Assembly: GCA_002372775.1 (NCBI GenBank)
Contig: DFIJ01000119.1
Coordinates: 1-19,879, forward strand
Direction of reading: 5' to 3'
DNA length: 19,879 bases
DNA from: Christensenella sp. UBA3700
GTDB taxonomy: Bacteria; Bacillota; Clostridia; Christensenellales; UBA3700
Position 1 is the stretch's first letter. Every line of letters begins with the position of its first letter. Positions 1 through 6,710 of the stretch are shown piece by piece. A program made the position numbers and the translations under genes. Under the pieces are notes generated by a model. It did not search any database and was not told the origin of the DNA. It worked only from the letters and a program-made list of their open reading frames with translations.

Positions 1-14
1 GCCGGATCCAATGG

Positions 15-44
15 AAAGAGATACTGAGGTATCTCTTTTTTTTT
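15..44 (+). terminator. Rho-independent terminator of an off-window upstream gene
   Basis: A perfect 10-bp stem (AAAGAGATAC at 15-24 pairing with GTATCTCTTT at 29-38) around a 4-nt TGAG loop is followed by an unbroken T run to 44. No gene inside the window ends before it, so it should close a plus-strand gene whose body lies to the left. Confidence 0.85.
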
Positions 45-137
45 GTTGTTAAAGTATTTCCCTTTTTCTGATAATATTCAATTTTTATGTCAATTTTGTT
101 GTGTATGGTGTCGATTCAGCACTAATTATTAGAAAAC

Positions 138-156
138 CCAAATATTATATATTTGG
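138..156. repeat. AT-rich perfect inverted repeat upstream of the response regulator
   Basis: The sequence CCAAATATTATATATTTGG has 8-bp perfect arms around a 3-nt centre. It lies 28 bp upstream of the proposed -35 box of the response regulator promoter, where a regulator operator could sit. A weak hairpin is also possible because T-rich sequence follows. AT-rich DNA produces such palindromes by chance, so a regulatory role is only suggested. Apart from the terminator and this repeat, 1-183 shows nothing recognisable. Confidence 0.4.
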
Positions 157-183
157 AAGATTTTTATTGTAAAATTTGTGTTA

Positions 184-212
184 TTTACAAAATCGACATA
201 TTATGGTAAAAT
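184..212 (+). promoter_or_regulatory. Candidate sigma-A promoter of the regulator-kinase-manA operon
   Basis: A -35-like TTTACA (184-189) and a -10 TAAAAT (207-212) are separated by 17 bp, with a TG dinucleotide at 204-205 making an extended -10. Transcription would start near 219, just ahead of the AAGGG ribosome binding site at 223-227. This favours the ATG at 238 over the in-frame GTG at 178, which would lie upstream of the transcript. Confidence 0.5.
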
Positions 213-237
213 TTTTAATAGTAAGGGTAATAACAAT

Positions 238-942
238 ATGAAACACACAATTTTTATAGTCGAAGACGACAGTTCTATTAGAGATTTATATGATATGGCT
301 TTTGACAACAATGATTTTGCTTGTCAATGCTTCGTTTGTGCTGAAGACATGTTTGAGTCTTTAAAAATCACTGTTCCAGATTTAATTATTCTAGATTTGA
401 TGCTTCCTGGAATGGATGGTATTACAGCATTAAAGAAAATTAAAGACGATGATAATACAAAAGATGTTCCAATTATTATTGCCAGTGCAAAGGGTGATGA
501 AGAAAGTAAAGTTAGAGGCCTAGATTTAGGTGCTGATGACTATATTGCAAAACCTTTTGGTATGCTTGAACTTATAGCTAGAGTAAAAGCTAATTTAAGA
601 AAAGTTTCATTAAGAAAGAATGATGATAAAGTTATTAAGAGTGGCGAAATCGTTATTAACGATGCAGAGCACGTTGTAACAGTTAATGGCCATCCAGTAA
701 CAATTACCTTGAAAGAATATAATTTATTAAAATTATTAATTAATAAAATCGATGTAGTTATTCCAAGAGAAGTATTCTTAAAAGATGTTTGGGGTTATGA
801 TTATGTAGGAGAAACAAGAACTCTAGATATGCATATTAAGTCTTTAAGAGCAAAACTTGGTGCATATACAGATGTTCCTTATATTAAGACTATAAGAGGC
901 GTAGGATATAAATTCTCCTCAGATCCATTAAATGAGAAATAA
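238..942 (+). CDS. OmpR/PhoB-family response regulator
   Basis: This is a DNA-binding response regulator, the output half of a two-component system with the kinase encoded next. With the ATG at 238 it is 234 aa, normal for the family. The receiver domain (about 3-120) has the acidic pocket E9-D10-D11, phospho-acceptor D53 in the LILDLMLPGMDG-type segment, switch residue S83 and the invariant K105-P106. The C-terminal winged helix (about 135-230) has the typical LLKLLINK, RTLDMHIKSLRAKLG and TIRGVGYKF segments. The reading frame stays open upstream to a GTG at 178, but that extension does not resemble the family, and AAGGG at 223-227 precedes the chosen ATG. The stop overlaps the kinase start by 11 nt. 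By family it resembles PhoP/PhoB regulators of phosphate or envelope responses, but the signal cannot be read from sequence. Confidence 0.93.
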   Translation: MKHTIFIVEDDSSIRDLYDMAFDNNDFACQCFVCAEDMFESLKITVPDLIILDLMLPGMDGITALKKIKDDDNTKDVPIIIASAKGDEESKVRGLDLGADDYIAKPFGMLELIARVKANLRKVSLRKNDDKVIKSGEIVINDAEHVVTVNGHPVTITLKEYNLLKLLINKIDVVIPREVFLKDVWGYDYVGETRTLDMHIKSLRAKLGAYTDVPYIKTIRGVGYKFSSDPLNEK

Positions 943-2710
943 AATCCTTAGAAATTTAACTATAACAACGGCTGTTGCCTTGTTCTTACTTACGGCGCTA
1001 ATAATAGTGTCGTTTGTTGTTATTAGCCAAAACTACACAAAAGAATCTGTAGACAAATCTGCTCAAACAACAATTGAGCAAGTAGAGCACTTAGACAATC
1101 TAAATGATTTAGATAGATTCTTGTTCTATAAAAGAGGTACATCAATTACATGTACAATTATTAACTCTAGTGGAACTGTATATGGCGATACTGAAGGATT
1201 ACAATCTTTAAGTACTTTGGATTTATCTCAAGATCAATTTGTATCTACTTTATTAAAGGGAAATGTAGGTGATAGTATCGTATCTTCTATAGATTCTCCA
1301 TATAAGGAAAAGTCAGGAAGAATGTATGGTTACTTTGTAAAAGTAAAAGTATCAAAAGATGTGGATCCTGATGAGTTCCTAATTTTAAGATTTGCATCAT
1401 CTACATTAATTAGTGGATATCCATTCCTAATCCTTATGATTGCACTTACAGGATTCTGGGTATTTATGGTTGTATTCTTATATGTATTCATATCCACTAA
1501 CGTTAAGTCTTCTTTGGCTCCATTAAAACAAGTAGAAAATATCATGCTTGATATTAGAGCAGGAAGATTTAAAGATTTAGAAGTAAATAGAAATTATCTT
1601 CCTTCTTCTGCAGATAAGATGGTTGAAGAAATATCTGAAATCGGTGGTATTATTAACGCCGGTTTAAAGAATCTTGCGCTTGAAAAAGATAAACTTTATA
1701 CATTGTTATCTTCAATAAAGCAAGGCGTAATAGTATTTGATGCAAAAACTAACATTGTAGAATCTAACGATATTGCTTCTGAGCTTGTAGGATTCAATAT
1801 TACATGTAAGGAGGATTTTAAAAATAATGCAGAAACAGCAGAGGTTTATCCATTAATTGCTAATGCATTTGATACAAGAACAAACTTTATTGGTACATTC
1901 CAAGCTAATGCTAGATGGATAAGAGTAGAAAGTACATTCCCAGAGAGTTTAAAATTCTATAAAGAATTATACATGGTTCTATTATTTACAGACGTTACAG
2001 AAGAAAGAAGAACAGATAAGATTAAGTCTGACTTCTTTGCTAATGCCTCTCATGAATTAAAAACTCCACTTACTGCTATAAGTGGTTATTCAGAACTACT
2101 AAGTATGGATACTACTACAGATAAGCAAAAGAAGAAGTGTGCAGAAGAGATTTATAACAATGCAACAAAGATGAAGACTCTTCTAGACAACATGCTTGAG
2201 ATTAGTAAGATGGACGCTGCAAAAGAAGGTCAAATTGTAATGCAAGATGAAGAAATAGGGGATATTGCTTCAGATCTTGTTTACTCACTAAAGATTATTG
2301 CTGATAAAGCAAAAGTACAATTATCTTCTGAAGGAACAGCTACACTAAAGTGTAATTACAGTTTATTCTCTTCAATGCTTAAGAATTTAATTACAAATGG
2401 TATTAAATATAATCATGAAGGTGGATATGTAAAGATAATTATTGAAGATAAAGATAGAAGTGTTGTAGTCCATGTAAAGGATGATGGTATGGGCATTCCA
2501 AAAGACAAACTTCCTAATATCTTTGATAGATTCTATAAAACTGATGAATCTCATACTTCAACAGTTGAATCTTCTACTGGACTTGGATTATCATTAGTAA
2601 AACATGCAGTTCAGGTACAAGGTGGAAAAATAAAAGTAAATAGTACAGTTGGAAAAGGAACTGAGTTTATAATCACATTTAAGAAAGAGGTAAAAGATGT
2701 ATCCGATTAA
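932..2710 (+). CDS. PhoR-type membrane sensor histidine kinase
   Basis: This is the sensor kinase partner of the preceding regulator, anchored in the membrane. Of 592 residues, 10-32 and 163-188 are transmembrane segments enclosing an extracytoplasmic sensing domain of about 130 aa. A linker (190-250) follows, then a PAS-like region (about 252-360) and the HisKA domain with phospho-acceptor H374 in NASHELKTPL. The ATPase domain has an N box (NLITNGIKYN), a G1 box around D517-D518-G519-M520-G521, and a GLGLSLVKH G2 box. This N-terminal sensor plus PAS layout is that of PhoR/WalK-like kinases. The start overlaps the regulator stop (ATGAGAAATAA) and no good ribosome binding site is seen, so translation is probably coupled to the regulator. 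The end overlaps manA by 14 nt. The extracytoplasmic domain has no ligand motif I recognise. Confidence 0.92.
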   Translation: MRNKILRNLTITTAVALFLLTALIIVSFVVISQNYTKESVDKSAQTTIEQVEHLDNLNDLDRFLFYKRGTSITCTIINSSGTVYGDTEGLQSLSTLDLSQDQFVSTLLKGNVGDSIVSSIDSPYKEKSGRMYGYFVKVKVSKDVDPDEFLILRFASSTLISGYPFLILMIALTGFWVFMVVFLYVFISTNVKSSLAPLKQVENIMLDIRAGRFKDLEVNRNYLPSSADKMVEEISEIGGIINAGLKNLALEKDKLYTLLSSIKQGVIVFDAKTNIVESNDIASELVGFNITCKEDFKNNAETAEVYPLIANAFDTRTNFIGTFQANARWIRVESTFPESLKFYKELYMVLLFTDVTEERRTDKIKSDFFANASHELKTPLTAISGYSELLSMDTTTDKQKKKCAEEIYNNATKMKTLLDNMLEISKMDAAKEGQIVMQDEEIGDIASDLVYSLKIIADKAKVQLSSEGTATLKCNYSLFSSMLKNLITNGIKYNHEGGYVKIIIEDKDRSVVVHVKDDGMGIPKDKLPNIFDRFYKTDESHTSTVESSTGLGLSLVKHAVQVQGGKIKVNSTVGKGTEFIITFKKEVKDVSD

Positions 2711-3644
2711 ATTAAAGCCAGCAACAAAGGCATATATATGGGGCGGTAAAGCTCTTAAAGAAGAATGGAATAAACAAAGTGATTCAGACATTATTGCTGA
2801 GTCATGGGAACTATCTTGTCATAAAGATGGCCAAAGTATTGTAGATAATGGAGAGTTTAAAGGTAAGACTTTATCAGAAGTTGTAGATGCTAATAAAGAT
2901 TTTCTTGGAAACAATGGAAAGAAATTCCAATTTTTCCCAGTATTAATTAAGTTAATTGATGCTGCTTCTAATCTTTCTATTCAAGTTCATCCTTCAGATG
3001 AATATGCTTTAAAGAATGAAGGCCAATTTGGTAAAACAGAAATGTGGTATGTAGTAGATGCAAAGCAAGGTGCTGGTGTTTACTGTGGATTCAAAAAGCC
3101 ATATTCAATGGAAGAAGTAGAAAAGGCTTTAAAAGAGAATAAGATTCTTGATGTTCTTAACTTCATAGAAGTTAAAAAAGGTGATTGTATCTTTATTCCA
3201 TCAGGAACAGTTCATGCTATTTGCGGTGGTTTATTAATTTGTGAAATCCAACAAAATAGTTCATTAACATATAGACTTTATGACTACGATAGAGTAGACA
3301 AGAATGGTAATAAGAGAGAATTACATATAGATAAATCTCTAAAGGTTATTGACTCTACAAAGGTTTGCAAAGTTAACGAAGAAGTTAAAGTTGTTTCAGA
3401 TAGTGAAAAACTTCTTGCTACATGTAAGTATTTTACAGGTAGAGAATATGAAGTTAATGGAGAGAAGCAAATCAATATGACAGATGATTCTTTTGCATCA
3501 GTTACTGTTGTTAAAGGAAATGGTTCTATCGTATTTGATGGGGTTGAAGAAAAAGCAAATCTTGGTGATACATTCTTTATTCCTGCAGGTAATGTAAGTT
3601 ACACACTAAAAGGAAATATGACAGTAGTAGAAGCAAGAGTTTAA
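2697..3644 (+). CDS. manA: Mannose-6-phosphate isomerase, type I (short cupin form)
   Basis: The enzyme interconverts mannose 6-phosphate and fructose 6-phosphate, linking mannose use or GDP-mannose precursor supply with glycolysis. The 315-aa length matches the short Firmicutes ManA/Pmi form. Zinc ligands are visible: Q96 and H98 in IQVHPSDE, E115 in KTEMWYV and H173 in PSGTVHAI. The usual EIQQNSSLTYRLYDYDR segment follows, and the C-terminal part (about 225-315) is the second cupin lobe. The ATG lies inside the 3' end of the kinase gene (14-nt overlap), with AAAGAGG just upstream, also inside the kinase gene, so it belongs to the regulator-kinase transcript and is likely translationally coupled. 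A terminator follows. Placing manA in a two-component operon is uncommon; no other mannose gene is present here. Confidence 0.94.
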   Translation: MYPIKLKPATKAYIWGGKALKEEWNKQSDSDIIAESWELSCHKDGQSIVDNGEFKGKTLSEVVDANKDFLGNNGKKFQFFPVLIKLIDAASNLSIQVHPSDEYALKNEGQFGKTEMWYVVDAKQGAGVYCGFKKPYSMEEVEKALKENKILDVLNFIEVKKGDCIFIPSGTVHAICGGLLICEIQQNSSLTYRLYDYDRVDKNGNKRELHIDKSLKVIDSTKVCKVNEEVKVVSDSEKLLATCKYFTGREYEVNGEKQINMTDDSFASVTVVKGNGSIVFDGVEEKANLGDTFFIPAGNVSYTLKGNMTVVEARV

Positions 3645-3662
3645 TTAAGAGTACAATAATTA

Positions 3663-3689
3663 ACGAGCACTTGATGTGCTCGTTTTTTT
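3663..3689 (+). terminator. Rho-independent terminator after manA
   Basis: An 8-bp stem (ACGAGCAC at 3663-3670 with GTGCTCGT at 3676-3683) with a TTGAT loop is followed by a seven-T run. It ends the manA operon. The convergent minus-strand gene stops at 3698, so the hairpin could also slow transcription from that side, although the T tract on that strand is poor. Confidence 0.9.
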
Positions 3690-3697
3690 ATGCTTTG

Positions 3698-5023
3698 TTA
3701 TGAATTTGTTACATCATCTATATAGTTTGCGGATAATCCAAATTTCTTTATCAGTGCAGCCATCTTTTGTGCATCTATTAGTTGTCTATATGCTTTAGAT
3801 ATATAGAAGACTCTCTTTCTTGAATCTAGCATCTTAAACGCATAACCTGCTGGTGCTTTTATAAATACGAATGAACCTGTATTACAAATATCTTTAAACA
3901 TAACAGCAGTTAATTCGTTTGGCTTTGTTCTTATAGCTGTACTTTCATATAATACTTTTCCAACATTGCTCTTTAGAACCATCTTGTATGGAAGGGCATT
4001 ATTGTTAGACCATTGAATTTCAAATTTTCCTAATTCTGGATCCGGCTTTTTGATATTACCAATTAAGATAACATCTTTTAGTCTTTCCATTTCAGCTTTC
4101 TTTTCAGCTTCTCTTATAGCAGCAGCCTTAGCTAAAGCTTCTTCTCTCTTTATTGCTTCAAGCTCAGCCTTTTGAGCATCTGCTTCTTCTTTAATTGCGG
4201 CAACTCCAGATTTCTTAGCAGCTGATGCTTTTACAATAGTTTTCTTCTTTAGATTAAATGTAGCTGCAGAGAATGTCATATTTGATGAAGGAGGTGGGGT
4301 AGGTGCTTCTTTCTTTTCTTCTTGAGGCTCTTCAATAACTTCCTCTTTCTTTTCTTCAACTTCAGTATCTTCTTCTAAAGTTTCAATTTCTTCTACAGTC
4401 TCTTGTTTATCTTCTTGAGGTTCTTCAACTTTTTCTTCCTCTACAGTCTCTTCTGGAGCAGGTTCTTCTTGTTGAGCTTCCTCTTTAATCTCTTCTGGAG
4501 CAGTTTCTTCTACAACTTCTTCTTGAGTTTTCTCACTAGATTCTTCAGTTTCAGAAGATTCTTCTTGAGTATCTTCAGTAGGTTGCTCTTCGCTTATTGT
4601 TTCTTCGCTTTGAGCTTCCTCATTATCTTCAATTTCTTCTACTACTTCATCATCTACTATATCTTCTTGCTCTTTAGCTTCTTCTTGGGCCAATTTAGCC
4701 TCTTCTTCTTGTTGTAATTGTTCAGCCATAGCTTTTGCTTTAGCAATGGCTTCTAGCGCTTGTCTCTCTCTTTCTTCCTCTTCTTGCTTTGCTTGTTCTT
4801 GTGCTGCAATCTCAGCTTCATCAACTTCTGCAATCTCATTATCTAGAGGAGTAGCAAAGATTTCTGGGTTAGGGATTTTAGAAATAGAAATAAACAAAGG
4901 CATTTTTGGGGCCTCTTGTTTTTGTTTAATTTTTAAATGTGTTTGAACATCTTGGATAATTTCTAAAGCAAGGTCATTAGAGGCCTTTGCTGATTCGTCA
5001 TTTTTCTTGCTAAATAATCCCAT
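3698..5023 (-). CDS. Uncharacterised acidic protein with a duplicated C-terminal (YegP/DUF1508-like) module
   Basis: Function not recognised. The 441-aa product starts MGLFSKKN, with no signal peptide or membrane segment. Residues about 66-118 are Ala/Glu/Gln/Lys-rich and probably coiled coil. Residues 119-240 are extremely rich in Glu with Thr, Ser and Pro, likely disordered and strongly negative. A PTPPPSS linker (241-247) leads to a basic stretch (258-272) and a second charged helix (276-316). The last 125 residues are a folded-looking domain of two related halves: KVLYESTAIR (356-365) matches RVFYISKAYR (404-413) at an offset of 48, with a preceding Tyr aligned. The spacing and FEI...Y.....G..L..S pattern recall tandem DUF1508/YegP domains, but this is tentative. 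The start is firm: AAGGAGAA (complement of 5026-5033) precedes the ATG. It is transcribed alone, divergent from ywlC. A scaffold or adaptor role is possible but unproven. Confidence 0.85.
   Translation of the reverse strand: MGLFSKKNDESAKASNDLALEIIQDVQTHLKIKQKQEAPKMPLFISISKIPNPEIFATPLDNEIAEVDEAEIAAQEQAKQEEEERERQALEAIAKAKAMAEQLQQEEEAKLAQEEAKEQEDIVDDEVVEEIEDNEEAQSEETISEEQPTEDTQEESSETEESSEKTQEEVVEETAPEEIKEEAQQEEPAPEETVEEEKVEEPQEDKQETVEEIETLEEDTEVEEKKEEVIEEPQEEKKEAPTPPPSSNMTFSAATFNLKKKTIVKASAAKKSGVAAIKEEADAQKAELEAIKREEALAKAAAIREAEKKAEMERLKDVILIGNIKKPDPELGKFEIQWSNNNALPYKMVLKSNVGKVLYESTAIRTKPNELTAVMFKDICNTGSFVFIKAPAGYAFKMLDSRKRVFYISKAYRQLIDAQKMAALIKKFGLSANYIDDVTNS
4447..4503 (-). repeat. Short in-frame direct repeat inside the Glu-rich region
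   Basis: The 15-mer TCTCTTCTGGAGCAG occurs at 4447-4461 and again at 4489-4503, a period of 42 bp or 14 codons. On the coding (minus) strand both copies encode Ala-Pro-Glu-Glu. This suggests the acidic region expands or contracts by in-frame duplication, as low-complexity segments often do. Confidence 0.5.
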
Positions 5024-5049
5024 AATTCTCCTTAACGCTATACATACTT

Positions 5050-5079
5050 ATAATATCATAAAAATATTTATTATGTAAA
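5050..5079 (-). promoter_or_regulatory. Candidate promoter of the acidic-protein gene
   Basis: Read on the minus strand, TTTACA (5079-5074) and TATTAT (5055-5050) are 18 bp apart, with TG at 5058-5057 giving an extended -10. The -35 and spacer overlap an inverted repeat (AATATTTA at 5063-5070, TAAATATT at 5076-5083). The predicted start leaves room for the AAGGAGAA ribosome binding site. Confidence 0.45.
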
Positions 5080-5112
5080 TATTCACAAATGTCGGATTAA
5101 TGGCAACATTTA

Positions 5113-5141
5113 TTGCAAATTTCGCATAAAAATACTATGAT
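5113..5141 (+). promoter_or_regulatory. Candidate promoter of the ywlC-ywlE operon
   Basis: TTGCAA (5113-5118) and TATGAT (5136-5141) are 17 bp apart. Transcription would start at about 5148, only some 4 nt before the ATG at 5152, so the message would be leaderless or nearly so. The AAAAGG at 5143-5148 sits too close to the ATG to be a comfortable ribosome binding site. Confidence 0.4.
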
Positions 5142-5151
5142 ATAAAAGGCT

Positions 5152-6138
5152 ATGGAAACACAATTGTTAGAAGGTCAAAAAGCAATAGAATTAGGTGCAA
5201 AATTAATTAACAGCGGTGACGTTGTTATATTCCCAACCGAGACTGTTTATGGTCTTGGAGCAGATGCATTTAATGTTGAAGCTGTTAAAAAGATTTACCT
5301 TGCTAAAGGTAGACCATCAGACAATCCTTTAATAGTTCATGTTTCAAATAAGGATCAAATCAGATCTCTTGTTAGTGAGATTTCAGATAATGCCCAAAAA
5401 CTTATTGATGCATTTATGCCAGGTCCAATAACAATTATTATGCCAAAACAAGATTCAATTCCAAAGGAAGTAACAGGTGGATTAAATACAGTCGGCATTA
5501 GAATGCCATCACATAAGGTTGCTAGAGACTTTATAGAGGCTTGTAAATGCCCAATTGCTGCTCCATCAGCTAATGTTTCAACTCATATATCTCCAACAAA
5601 TTCTAAGGACGTTTATGAGGACATGAAGGGAAGGGTACCTTTGATTATTGAAGGTGGAGATTGTCAAGTTGGTATTGAATCAACAATTGTAGATATGACA
5701 AGTGAAGTTCCTACAGTTTTAAGACCAGGTGGCATAACACCACAAATGATTGCAGATGTTTTAGGAACATGCGAAACATTTAAAGGTGAGGTGCTAGTTG
5801 CTAAAGCTCCAGGAATGAAATATAAGCATTATGCTCCATCTTGCACGATGGTTGTAGCTTCAACAAAAGAGGCTATGATAAAAGAGTATGATGCAAAACA
5901 AAAAGAAGGTTTTAATCCAATTCTTATTGTTAGAAAATCATGGCAAGATAACTTGGATAAGAGAAGATTTATCTCCGTAGGAGATACAGATGATGAAGTT
6001 ATGCATTACATATTTGCAAAAATGCATGATGCACAAAAGGTTTCAAATTATATTATTTGTCAAGATTTTGGTACAGAAGGAAAGAACGCTTCTGTTATGA
6101 ATAGAGTTAATAAAGCAGCTGCTGGGGTGAGAGTATGA
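5152..6138 (+). CDS. ywlC: L-threonylcarbamoyladenylate synthase, Sua5 type
   Basis: The enzyme makes threonylcarbamoyl-AMP from threonine, bicarbonate and ATP, the first step in the t6A37 modification of ANN-decoding tRNAs. The 328 aa comprise an N-terminal YrdC fold (about 8-205), the linker KAPGMKYKHYAP (218-229) and a C-terminal Sua5 domain (about 230-328). This is the long Sua5 form, not the short TsaC form. Family motifs visible are PTETVYGLGADA (28-39), AKGRPSDNPL (51-60), the APSAN segment (137-141), IESTIVD (175-181) and LRPGGIT (190-196). The start at 5152 gives the usual N-terminus, and no in-frame alternative is better. The stop overlaps the phosphatase start (ATGA), so the two are translationally coupled, as for B. 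subtilis ywlC and ywlE, which are also close neighbours. Confidence 0.95.
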   Translation: METQLLEGQKAIELGAKLINSGDVVIFPTETVYGLGADAFNVEAVKKIYLAKGRPSDNPLIVHVSNKDQIRSLVSEISDNAQKLIDAFMPGPITIIMPKQDSIPKEVTGGLNTVGIRMPSHKVARDFIEACKCPIAAPSANVSTHISPTNSKDVYEDMKGRVPLIIEGGDCQVGIESTIVDMTSEVPTVLRPGGITPQMIADVLGTCETFKGEVLVAKAPGMKYKHYAPSCTMVVASTKEAMIKEYDAKQKEGFNPILIVRKSWQDNLDKRRFISVGDTDDEVMHYIFAKMHDAQKVSNYIICQDFGTEGKNASVMNRVNKAAAGVRV

Positions 6139-6578
6139 AGATAATGTTTGTTTGTACTGGTAATACTTGTAGATCTCCTCTTGCTCATGCATTTATGCTT
6201 GATTTACTTGGCAAGATGAATATGAGAAATGTTGAGGTAGATAGTGCTGGAATAGGTTGTAATTTTGGTGATCCAATATCTGCTAATTCTCAAGAAGTTT
6301 TAAAGGAAAATGGTATTGAATTTGAGCATACATCTAAGCCAATTTCACTTGAAGATATAAAAGAAAGTGACTATATCATTTGTATGACAAAAAGCCATAA
6401 AATGATGCTATCTGCATTCGCTCCAAAAGAAAAATTATTCTGCATAGATGATATTACTCACGATGGTGATGTAATTGATCCATATGGTAGAGATTTAGAT
6501 ACATATAGAAAAACAGGCGAACAAATTAAAAATGCAGTAGAAAAAATAGCATTATTTATTCAAAATAACAAAGAATAA
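6135..6578 (+). CDS. ywlE: Protein-arginine phosphatase (YwlE type, LMW-PTP fold)
   Basis: This low-molecular-weight tyrosine-phosphatase-fold enzyme has 147 aa. The P-loop C7-T-G-N-T-C-R13-S14 is the CX5R signature, with nucleophile C7 and phosphate-binding R13. The general acid is D115 in the DPYG motif. Thr at position 11 is the residue known to make B. subtilis YwlE prefer phospho-arginine, where most LMW tyrosine phosphatases carry a bulkier residue. In Bacillus this activity reverses McsB arginine phosphorylation, which marks proteins for ClpCP. No mcsB lies in the window. The ATG overlaps the ywlC stop, with GGGGTGAG just upstream. An alternative is a generic tyrosine phosphatase acting on exopolysaccharide kinases, but the Thr and the ywlC-rpiB context favour YwlE. 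Confidence 0.88.
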   Translation: MKIMFVCTGNTCRSPLAHAFMLDLLGKMNMRNVEVDSAGIGCNFGDPISANSQEVLKENGIEFEHTSKPISLEDIKESDYIICMTKSHKMMLSAFAPKEKLFCIDDITHDGDVIDPYGRDLDTYRKTGEQIKNAVEKIALFIQNNKE

Positions 6579-6613
6579 AATAAGCACATATAGGCAAAAA
6601 TAAGTTTGATTTT

Positions 6614-6640
6614 AAAAAGATGCCACTAGGCGTCTTTTTT
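6614..6640 (+). terminator. Rho-independent terminator after ywlE
   Basis: AAAAAGATGCC (6614-6624) pairs with GGCGTCTTTTTT (6629-6640) across an ACTA loop, with one G-T wobble, ending in a six-T run. It separates the ywlC-ywlE transcript from the rpiB-ATPase transcript. Between the ywlE stop and this hairpin nothing else is seen. Confidence 0.85.
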
Positions 6641-6646
6641 CCGTTG

Positions 6647-6676
6647 TTGAATATATAATATTCAGTGTGCTATAAT
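6647..6676 (+). promoter_or_regulatory. Strong promoter of the rpiB/V-ATPase/glycosidase run
   Basis: A consensus TATAAT (6671-6676) with an extended -10 TGC (6668-6670) is preceded at 18 bp by TTGAAT (6647-6652). The start of transcription should fall near 6683, leaving a leader of about 28 nt that contains AAAGGAG (6697-6703). An inverted repeat, GAATATATAATATTC (6649-6663), overlaps the -35 and spacer and could be an operator. Confidence 0.7.
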
Positions 6677-6710
6677 ACTTGTAATGTTTTAGATGTAAAG
6701 GAGTGGCGAT

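Noticed and set aside
178..237. Upstream in-frame extension of the response regulator from a GTG
   Set aside because: It lies across the proposed promoter, has no ribosome binding site and does not resemble the family N-terminus. The ATG at 238 with AAGGG fits better.
1330..1545. Minus-strand frame of 71 aa inside the histidine kinase gene
   Set aside because: It is antisense to the second membrane segment of the kinase and has no own signals.
4403..4717. Plus-strand open frame of 104 aa, Phe- and Leu-rich
   Set aside because: It is the antisense shadow of the Glu-rich region of the minus-strand gene (GAA/GAG runs read as TTC/CTC) and has no ribosome binding site.
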